Source of the DNA: an uncultured Clostridia bacterium
GTDB taxonomy: Bacteria; Bacillota; Clostridia; Christensenellales; CAG-917
Direction of reading: 5' to 3'
Length of the DNA stretch: 55,036 bases
Assembly: GCA_944332995.1 (NCBI GenBank)
Contig: CALVKR010000009.1
Coordinates: forward strand, 1-55,036
Part shown: positions 1 to 6,218 of the stretch, one piece after another
Layout of the letters: the number at the start of each line of letters is the position of its first letter
Numbering within the stretch: position 1 is the stretch's first letter
The notes under the pieces: generated by a model
Seen by the model: only the letters and a program-made list of their open reading frames with translations
Databases searched by the model: none
What the model was told of the DNA's origin: nothing
Made by a program: the position numbers and the translations under genes

Positions 1-395
1 CTTCCTCTAAATTTAATTGCATCTAATAATTTTTCTTTTTTTATGGAACATTCAAACAATAAATTAATTGTTTTACAATTAGGATCAAGATCGAGTAAAA
101 AGTCAGATATATTGCATAAATCATCGTTTTCTTTATACTCGATACTCAATATAAGCTGAATAGCCAATTTGTTAATATCACTATTTTCATTAAAATCAAA
201 AAGTTCGTTTCTTAAACATATGGAAAAATCATTAAAATCAAAATCTCTAGTTTTTAAAAATTTTTCCAGTACAACCATAAACGATGTTTTTCCAGTATTA
301 TTTCTACCTAGAAGCAAGCATAGATTTGTATCAAAATCCATTTCAGAATCTTGAAGTATTCTAAAATTTCTCACCTTAATATTTGTAATATGCAC
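1..395 (-). CDS. AAA ATPase, OLD-like nuclease family (partial, N-terminus only)
   Basis: About 131 residues are visible; the gene runs off the left edge. Translation starts at a GTG (393-395) behind an AGGAGA site 7 nt upstream. The protein opens with an ITNIKVRNFRIL strand, then a Walker A loop, GRNNTGKTS, near residues 30-38. This is the layout of RecF/SMC-like and OLD-family ATPases, where the ATPase is followed by a Toprim nuclease that would lie outside this window. OLD and GajA (Gabija) proteins act in phage defence, but the nuclease half is not seen, so the role is inferred. Codon use is very AT-rich, unlike the genes from 1278 onwards, and a transposase remnant lies next to it, so horizontal acquisition is likely. 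A plain AAA ATPase without a nuclease remains possible. Confidence 0.72.
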   Translation of the reverse strand, partial: MHITNIKVRNFRILQDSEMDFDTNLCLLLGRNNTGKTSFMVVLEKFLKTRDFDFNDFSICLRNELFDFNENSDINKLAIQLILSIEYKENDDLCNISDFLLDLDPNCKTINLLFECSIKKEKLLDAIKFRG

Positions 396-651
396 TTTCT
401 TTCTCCTATTGATTAATTTATAAATTATTTTGTTTAGAAATTAAGTCAACTTTTCATGCTCTATATTTTAAATACTAATAAACTTTAATATTTGTTTTTT
501 TATCAAAATTATTATTATCAAGCATTTTAAAAGTTATCTTTATTATCGCAAATATCATTATGCTTATCAATAACTTGCGGTAAAATTGACAGTTTTTATT
601 TAAACTTTAAATAATATAAACAAATCAGGAGACTGAGCGTATTTTAATGCA
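396..651. other. AT-rich intergenic stretch, no gene seen
   Basis: Very AT-rich DNA between the OLD-like gene and the transposase remnant. A TTGACT hexamer (444-449, minus strand) could be a -35 box for the ATPase gene, but no good -10 lies at the usual spacing. No coding region is supported. Confidence 0.5.
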
Positions 652-1035
652 TTATAATAAGTGTCCATAAAAATATGTCACGGTATCTACGTAATATCCC
701 TTACACCAAAATTCGCGGTTGCGGTACGCAAATTTCATGTTCCCCCATTTTTGGAATATCATCAAACTGCTTTTCCCTTTCAAATACCCCATGAATCCCG
801 CAACGCTCATTTTGGGCGGGATGCTTACATACATGTGTATATGATCCGGACATACTTCTCCCTCTATGATCTCCGCCCCTTTCCATTGGCACAATTTCCT
901 TAGTATTTCTCGTATCTCTAATCTTTTCTCTTCAAAAAATACTTTTCGTCTGTATTTAGGAGCGAACACTATGTGATATTTGCAATTCCATTTTGTATGT
1001 GCTAAACTGTTTACGATGTTATCTTGCTCTTGCAT
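652..1035 (-). pseudogene. IS200/IS605 transposase TnpA, truncated at the 3' end
   Basis: A 127-residue reading frame matches the small Y1 (HUH) transposases of the IS200 group: a KYHIVFAPKYRR-like N-terminus, the metal-binding HUH strand (DHIHMYVSIPP, about residues 64-74), and the conserved GYYVDTV stretch. Family members are usually about 140-155 residues, and after GYYVDTV comes a helix bearing the catalytic tyrosine. Here the match stops at VDTV and the frame ends with eight unrelated residues, so the catalytic tyrosine is missing. The gene is read as a dead remnant. The start at 1035 has GGAGG 8 nt upstream. No tnpB or omega-RNA partner is visible. Confidence 0.85.
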
Positions 1036-1044
1036 TATGATATC

Positions 1045-1106
1045 CTCCGATTGTGTATTTGGCGACTGGCAGGTCTTCTTCTATTGTACACAATCGGAGT
1101 TTTTTT
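1045..1106 (+). terminator. IS200 left-end hairpin: terminator on + strand, RBS-sequestering on - strand
   Basis: A perfect 13-bp inverted repeat (1045-1057 and 1087-1099) is followed on the + strand by seven T (1100-1106), a factor-independent terminator. On the minus strand the inner arm overlaps the GGAGG (1044-1048) of the transposase. IS200 is known to carry such a structure, which blocks outside transcription and translation of tnpA from read-through mRNA. Confidence 0.75.
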
Positions 1107-1167
1107 GTTTGCCTCATCGGCTTAGCCTTTTTTGAACCCCGCGACTATCGCGGGGTTTTCGTTTCAC

Positions 1168-1195
1168 AAAAAAGCCGCATACCATCGTATGCGGC
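1168..1195 (-). terminator. Terminator of the csoR/P1B-ATPase operon
   Basis: A 9-bp perfect stem (1174-1182 with 1187-1195, 4-nt loop) is followed on the minus strand by six U (1168-1173). It lies about 80 nt after the stop of the P1B ATPase gene. Confidence 0.85.
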
Positions 1196-1277
1196 AAAAA
1201 TTCTTTTATCGATATAGCTTACCTTGCGGTAGCCGACATCGGCTGTATAGGCAATCGTGTTTGTTAAATTTGAAATG

Positions 1278-3725
1278 TCACTCGGTTGCCTTATCCTCGG
1301 TTTTGTCCTTTTGCGCCTCGGACGATTTGTCTGCGCTTACACCGCTTCCCTTTCTTTTTTTGCGGTAAAGCAACAGAGCGGAAGAAGCGACGACGAGTAT
1401 TGAAGTTCCGTTGTGAACGAGTGCGCCGGTAACGGGAGTGAGGTATCCGAACAGCGATAAAAGCACCGCTGTTATATTGATTGCAAGAGCGATAACTATA
1501 TTGCGTTTTATCGTGCCCACTACCCTCTTTGAAAGTTTTAAGGTTTCGGAAAGTTTTGCGACGTTGTTATCCATTATGGCGACGTCGGCAGAATCTATAG
1601 CTATGTCGCTGCCCATCGCACCCATGGCAAAGCTGACGTTGGCGAGTTTGAGCGCAGGAGCGTCGTTGATACCGTCGCCGAGCATGCAGACATTTTTGCC
1701 CTCTTTTTGAAGTTTTTCGATTATCTCGAGTTTGTCGCTCGGCATAAGCGAGGAATAGACGTTTTCTATGCCGCACTTATCGGCGATAAACCTTGCGCTC
1801 TTTTCGTTGTCGCCCGTGAGCATATAAGGGATATATCCCCTTGCCTTGAGCGTAGCGATAAGTTCTACGGCGTCCTCTCTTATCGTATCCGAAAAAGCGA
1901 GCACTCCTTGAAGTTTTGAGTCGATAAACACGCAGGACAGCGTCTTACCCTGTTCCAAAAATTCTTCGGAAACTTTTTGCACCCCTCCGTCACGCTTTAA
2001 AGCAGCGCCGTATGAGGTAACTTCGACAAACCTGCCTTCAACTTTTCCTTTTATTCCCTCGCCGGCAACCGTCTGAATGTCGGCGGTATCAAAATAGTCC
2101 TTTTTTCCGTAATACTCTATCACGGCAAGCGACAGAGGATGTTCGGAATATCTCTCGAGGCTGGCAACGGTTTTTATCAAACCCTCCACGTCGCCCGAAA
2201 GAGAAAACACTTTATCGAGTTTTATTTTTCCCTCGGTGAGCGTGCCCGTCTTATCTAAACACACCACGTTGATTTTTGAAAGTTCTTCGAGGCTTTCTCC
2301 GCTTTTTATCAGCACGCCGCCCATGGCGCCGTTTCCGAGCCCTGCCGCAATGGCTGTCGGAGTGGCAAGAGCGAAAGCGCAAGGACAGAATACCACCAAA
2401 ATGGTGATTGCCCTTATCAGACTTTCAATGGGCGAGAGTTTAAAACCGAATGCCGAAATAATTCCCACAAGTATCGAGGTTACTATAACGACGAGAATAA
2501 TGACCGTCACCCACCTATCCGCAAGACGTGATATAGGCGCTTTTTTGCCCTCCGCCTCGAGAGTCAGCTTGGCCATTTTCGCCACAACGGTATCTTCCGC
2601 CGCCTTTGTTGCCTCAATCTCTATAACTCCGCTAAGATTTATCGTTCCTCCGTATACGGGTGAGTTTTCCCCTGCCTCGAACGGCAGATATTCGCCTGTA
2701 ACGGAAGACTGATCGATAGAAGCGTTACCCTTTTTGACTATTCCGTCAACGGCAATGACTTCGCCCGACTTGACGAGTATCATATCCCCCGCCTTGATTT
2801 TGTCCGTGGGAGTGTTTACCCATTCGCCGTCAACCAAAACGAAAGCGTCTTTGGGCAGAAGATTTACCACCTTCTCAATACCCGACCTGCATTTTTTTAC
2901 CGTCAAATCCTCAATGAAGCTGCCGAGCGACATCAAAAACGCTATCTCGCCCGCTGCGAAAACGTAGCTGTGATTGTGGCTCAGTCCGCTTTCGGTATCG
3001 ACGAAAAACCCTGCAATCTCGAGAGCCACGCATGCAAGCATCGCTATCGATATCAGCGTGTTCGCCTTGATTTTACCCTTTGACAATAGTTTGACGGCAG
3101 AAATAAATATGGGTACGCCGCAAATTAAAAGAGCTATCCATGCGGGATTGAAATAATAAAAACCTATCCATATATGTTTCCAATCAAAAAATCCCGCAAT
3201 CAAAAACACGAGCGAAACGGCAAGCAATACGCACTGAGTGATTATCTCCTGTTTTAAACTTTTGGCTTTTTTTACCGTTCCGCAGCCGCACCCGGTTTCT
3301 TTCTTTGGCACGGAACAGCATCCGTATACCGGCGTGGCGCCGGCCGACGCTCTGTCCGTTCTTTTATTTTCGGACGCACAGTGAGGGCATACATTTTTAC
3401 CGTCGTCTGTCTCTTTTTCCGCTTTTTCCTTGCACGTGCACGCTTGGGATTCCGCTTTGTGAGAACAACAACAAGATTTTTTTGCGGTTTCGGCATTATA
3501 TTCCAATCCTGCGTCCTGTTCTGCCGATTTTAATTCCGCCTCGGCACTCGATATATCTTTTTCTTCTTTTTCGGCTTTGGGGCAACAGCAAGCTGTCGGC
3601 TTCTCCAAAGATTTATCTTTCATAGCTTTATCCAAGTTGCTTTCCTTTTTCTCTTTTTTTGTCGACGAACAATGGGGACATTCGCTTTTTGTTCCCATAT
3701 TTAATGAGCGGTCATTTTCATCCAT
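1278..3725 (-). CDS. P1B-type heavy-metal-exporting ATPase with Cys-rich N-terminus
   Basis: An 815-residue membrane pump that would drive metal ions out of the cell using ATP. Visible landmarks in order: a hydrophilic tail (about 1-155), membrane helices, the actuator SVTGE, the CPC metal-site motif in FCPCAFALATPT, the phosphorylation loop DKTGTLTEG, the SEHPL motif of P1B pumps, and GDGINDAPAL. The N-tail carries 16 cysteines in seven clusters (CPHC twice, CCC twice, CTC, CC, CGC) but no standard GMxCxxC HMA domain. The last helix has HNGTS, not the Cu-type YN/MxxxS pattern, so the sequence does not prove the ion. Placement 89 nt behind a CsoR-type gene argues for Cu(I). The start has AAAGGAGGT 7 nt upstream. 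The C-terminus is charged. Confidence 0.9.
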   Translation of the reverse strand: MDENDRSLNMGTKSECPHCSSTKKEKKESNLDKAMKDKSLEKPTACCCPKAEKEEKDISSAEAELKSAEQDAGLEYNAETAKKSCCCSHKAESQACTCKEKAEKETDDGKNVCPHCASENKRTDRASAGATPVYGCCSVPKKETGCGCGTVKKAKSLKQEIITQCVLLAVSLVFLIAGFFDWKHIWIGFYYFNPAWIALLICGVPIFISAVKLLSKGKIKANTLISIAMLACVALEIAGFFVDTESGLSHNHSYVFAAGEIAFLMSLGSFIEDLTVKKCRSGIEKVVNLLPKDAFVLVDGEWVNTPTDKIKAGDMILVKSGEVIAVDGIVKKGNASIDQSSVTGEYLPFEAGENSPVYGGTINLSGVIEIEATKAAEDTVVAKMAKLTLEAEGKKAPISRLADRWVTVIILVVIVTSILVGIISAFGFKLSPIESLIRAITILVVFCPCAFALATPTAIAAGLGNGAMGGVLIKSGESLEELSKINVVCLDKTGTLTEGKIKLDKVFSLSGDVEGLIKTVASLERYSEHPLSLAVIEYYGKKDYFDTADIQTVAGEGIKGKVEGRFVEVTSYGAALKRDGGVQKVSEEFLEQGKTLSCVFIDSKLQGVLAFSDTIREDAVELIATLKARGYIPYMLTGDNEKSARFIADKCGIENVYSSLMPSDKLEIIEKLQKEGKNVCMLGDGINDAPALKLANVSFAMGAMGSDIAIDSADVAIMDNNVAKLSETLKLSKRVVGTIKRNIVIALAINITAVLLSLFGYLTPVTGALVHNGTSILVVASSALLLYRKKRKGSGVSADKSSEAQKDKTEDKATE

Positions 3726-3814
3726 ATTAAATACCTCCTTTCGCTTTTCGTTTTGTTTTTTTCGTCTTACGGTTTCAATCGGGCTTTATAATTATGAGCT
3801 TGGCAGCTCGCTAT

Positions 3815-4078
3815 CTACATTTTATACTTATCCAGTGCGGCGTTAAGTTTATCGAGTGCGGAAAGGTCGCCCTTTGAAACGCTGTCTTTCACGCAGTTTT
3901 CAATGTGATTTTTCAATATCGTTTTGCTGAGACTCTTTATCGACGCCTCAATCGCCGAGAGCTGAACTAAAATATCGGAGCAATCTTTCTCGTCGGCTAT
4001 CATCTGCCTCACTCCCTTTATGTGTCCCTCTATTGTTGCCAGACGGTTGTCCGCCTCTTTCCTTACCTGTGCTATCAT
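3815..4078 (-). CDS. csoR: CsoR-family metal-sensing repressor
   Basis: An 87-residue all-helical repressor of the DUF156/CsoR family. Such proteins sit on operator DNA as tetramers and let go when metal binds. The three ligands that define Cu(I) sensors are present at the right spacing: Cys33, His58 and Cys62 (25 and 4 residues apart, as in CsoR Cys36/His61/Cys65). The start has AAAGGAGGG just upstream. It is the first gene of a two-gene operon with the P1B ATPase, and a CsoR-like operator (4319-4347) overlaps the start of the operon transcript, so autoregulation is expected. Nickel (RcnR) or persulfide (CstR) sensing is less likely given the Cys-His-Cys set. Confidence 0.88.
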   Translation of the reverse strand: MIAQVRKEADNRLATIEGHIKGVRQMIADEKDCSDILVQLSAIEASIKSLSKTILKNHIENCVKDSVSKGDLSALDKLNAALDKYKM

Positions 4079-4318
4079 AGTCCCTCCTTTAAAAATATTA
4101 TTTGCGCCGTCGCAAAAAGGATAATCCCAAACATGCTTTTTTAAACAACGCTTTTACTCTGCCGTGCCTTATACACACCGCTCGGTATGGGCGGCTATGT
4201 TTGCCGAATTCGGTTTTACTTCAGTGATTTGCTCGGCATTTATACGCTTTGTTTGCCGAAGATGTCTTGTTCCGCCTTCAACGCTATGACTTAGAACTTA
4301 TGCATCGGCGCAGATTTT

Positions 4319-4347
4319 TATCCCTACCCCCGTGGGGGGGGGATATC
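4319..4347 (-). promoter_or_regulatory. Candidate CsoR operator
   Basis: A near-palindrome with the layout TATCCCTACCCCC, GT, then nine G and ATATC. It closely resembles the C-run/G-run pseudo-palindrome of known CsoR operators. It lies just downstream of the -10 box (4356-4361), over the expected start of transcription, a position suited to repression. A second partial C-rich half site (TACCCC, 4362-4367) sits inside the promoter spacer. Confidence 0.75.
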
Positions 4348-4355
4348 TTAAAATA

Positions 4356-4384
4356 AATATATACCCCTAAAAGGAAATTGTCAA
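4356..4384 (-). promoter_or_regulatory. Sigma-A promoter of the csoR operon
   Basis: On the minus strand TTGACA (4379-4384), a 17-bp spacer and TATATT (4356-4361). The mRNA would begin near 4349 and carry an unusually long leader of about 270 nt before csoR. No clear reading frame or riboswitch fold was recognised in that leader. Confidence 0.78.
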
Positions 4385-4570
4385 CGGTTAAATATAAATT
4401 TTTTAAAAATTAGTTAAAGGAAACAAAATAATCTTATCGTTTAAAGCCCTGTCTATCATTAAAAGGAAAAATTTCTTGCGAACTTCTAAAAACAATCTTT
4501 CGGTCATTGCGCAAAAATCCTTTTGAGATTAAAACTCGCTTCCGTATTATAAAACCTTCGGGTTTCATTT

Positions 4571-5678
4571 ATGCATACCCTATTTTACGTCCGCAAAACT
4601 CTTACAGCCTTAATTTTATCCCTGCCCCTATTTCGCTAAACTCCGAAGCCTGCCTTTTCGGAAGCGACGAAATTGCCAATAAATCGTTACGGCAAGGTTT
4701 TTCTTGTTATGAGCTATCAGCCGAATTACAAAGCCTTGCACTTAATGCAAAAAATAACTTCCGGGATTACTGCTTCAACCTATTGAACAACTCCGAAAAA
4801 GCCTGCTTTTTCGGAAGCGAGGCAAACGGCAATAAGACGAAAAACAAACGGCAGTTTGTTTGAGTTAAACGCCGATTTGCCGAGCCCGTGCGCCGTATCT
4901 TACGTTCTCAAAAATTCTTCAGTCTCTTTCTAACTCCTGCCCTTATTCCGCTAAACTCCGAAAAAGCCTGCTTTTTCGGAAAGCGACGAAATCGGCGACA
5001 AGGCGATACGGCAGCTATTGCTTGCCGTGAGCTATCACCCGAATTTCAAAGCCTTGCGCTTAATGCAAAAAATAACTTCCGGGATTACTGCTTCAACCTA
5101 TTGAACAACTCCGAAAAAGCCTGCTTTTTCGGAAGCGAGGCAAACGGCAATAAGACGAAAAACAAACGGCAGTTTGTTTGAGTTAAACGCCGATTTGCCG
5201 AGCCCGTGCGCCGTATCTTACGTTCGCTTCGCTCACTCCGTTCGGCGCATAATGCAAAAAAAAATCCCTTTCGGGATTGTTTCATTTAACCTTTTGAATA
5301 GCTCCGAAAAAGCCTGCTTTTTCGGAAAAAGGCAAAACCGACTAAAAGTAAAAGACGGCTTTTAGCCGCCAAATGCAAAAGTCGTGTTTTGCCGATATGG
5401 TGCGCCGTAACTTCGTTCGCTTCGCTCGCTCCGTTCGGCTTCCAATGTAAAAAAAATCCCTTTCGGGATTGTTTCATTTAACCTATTGAACAACTCCGAA
5501 AAAGCCTGCTTTTTCGGAAAGAGGCAAAACCGACTAAAAGTAAAAGACGGCTTTTAGCCGTCTTTTTGCAAAAGTCGTGTTTTGCCGATATGGTGCGCCG
5601 TATCTTACGTTCGCTTCGCTCACTCCGTTGGCGCACAAATGCAAAAAAAAATCCCTTTCGGGATTTTGTTTTTGCATA
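4571..5678 (-). repeat. Tandem array of tRNA-Lys 3'-end units
   Basis: Repeats lie directly downstream of tRNA-Lys. Each unit carries a copy of the tRNA-Lys 3' acceptor strand (core GTGCGCCGT at 4888, 5206, 5400 and 5593; the true tRNA copy starts at 5681), then a hairpin-rich body. Unit periods are about 318, 194 and 193 bp, and 88 bp for the last. The block 4729-4906 recurs almost unchanged at 5048-5225. The hairpin CTCCGAAAAAGCCTGCTTTT with its closing arm occurs five times (near 4791, 4956, 5109, 5302, 5493) plus a decayed copy near 4641. Copies of the tRNA terminator (CCCTTTCGGG) recur at about 5259-5280 and 5450-5472. Reading frames here are short, repeat the same residues and have no ribosome sites, so no protein is called. 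Confidence 0.8.
5643..5667 (-). terminator. Terminator of the tRNA-Gly/tRNA-Lys transcript
   Basis: On the minus strand an 8-bp stem AAAATCCC/GGGATTTT with a GAAA loop is followed by a U run. It starts 11 nt after the tRNA-Lys CCA. Related copies occur in the repeat units further downstream. Confidence 0.8.
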
Positions 5679-5754
5679 TGGTGCGCCGTCAGGGATTCGA
5701 ACCCGGGACCCACTGATTAAGAGTCAGTTGCTCTACCAACTGAGCTAACAGCGC
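5679..5754 (-). tRNA. tRNA-Lys (anticodon CUU)
   Basis: A 76-nt cloverleaf with a full 7-bp acceptor stem (GCGCTGT/ACGGCGC), a D-arm with AGCTCAGTTGGTAGAGC, anticodon loop CTCTTAA (CUU), T-arm GGTTCGAATCC, and an encoded CCA (5679-5681). It follows tRNA-Gly by 73 nt on the same transcript. Its 3' acceptor strand is the sequence repeated in the downstream array. Confidence 0.97.
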
Positions 5755-5827
5755 ATACATTCTTGCGTCTCGCCCCCGTCAAATGACGGGGGCTGGCAAG
5801 TCTGTGTGAAAGCTCGTGCTAACACTT

Positions 5828-5902
5828 TGGAGCGGGAGACGGGATTCGGACCCGCGACTTTCACCTTGGCAAGGTGACACTCTACCACTGAGTCACTCCC
5901 GC
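5828..5902 (-). tRNA. tRNA-Gly (anticodon GCC)
   Basis: A 75-nt cloverleaf with acceptor GCGGGAG/CTCCCGC, anticodon loop TTGCCAA (GCC), T-loop GGTCCGAATCC, and an encoded CCA (5828-5830). It is the first gene of the tRNA-Gly/tRNA-Lys transcript. Confidence 0.97.
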
Positions 5903-5926
5903 ATAAGCATGACTTCGACATTGACA

Positions 5927-5955
5927 AATATACCATTGTTTATCGATTTTGGCAA
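5927..5955 (-). promoter_or_regulatory. Promoter of the tRNA-Gly/tRNA-Lys operon
   Basis: On the minus strand TTGCCA (5950-5955), a 17-bp spacer and TATATT (5927-5932), placed about 25 bp before the 5' end of tRNA-Gly. The DNA from here to 6157 is AT-rich and shows no gene. Confidence 0.7.
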
Positions 5956-6157
5956 CCGAATTGTTGATTTTTTTTAAATTTTTTTGCAAATTTGTTTTTT
6001 AGATGATTTTATTTAAATTTATTTTGAAATATTTGAGCTGCTTTGTTGCCACACAGTCGCAATTTTGTCGTTTATTTCATCAATTTTTATTTGTTTGACA
6101 CTCTTAAGTGAGCTATTGCATTTAGACAAAAAGGTGAAAGAATGGCTAAATTCGCTA

Positions 6158-6186
6158 TTGCAATAAGGATATATGTTTGATATAAT
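6158..6186 (+). promoter_or_regulatory. Promoter of the GH3 gene
   Basis: TTGCAA (6158-6163), a 17-bp spacer and a consensus TATAAT (6181-6186), about 32 bp before the start codon. Confidence 0.75.
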
Positions 6187-6218
6187 AAATTTAATTATGA
6201 TATAGGAGAATTCTTGAA

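Larger units (their letters stand above)
652..1107 (-). mobile_element. IS200-like element remnant
   Basis: The remnant covers the left-end hairpin (1045-1099) and the truncated transposase. Intact IS200 elements are about 700 bp, so roughly the last third, including the right end, appears lost near position 650. The outer boundaries are not defined by target duplications, because this family makes none. Confidence 0.65.

Noticed and set aside
1134..1156. Hairpin AACCCCGCGA/TCGCGGGGTT
   Set aside because: It has only four T after it on the + strand and none on the minus strand, and no gene ends just before it. It could be a weak terminator but is not supported.
4507..5365. Several short open frames (60-118 codons) with repeated residues such as SEKACFFG
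   Set aside because: They come from reading the hairpin repeats in frame, have no ribosome sites, and appear in several frames and strands. They are by-products of the tRNA-Lys array.
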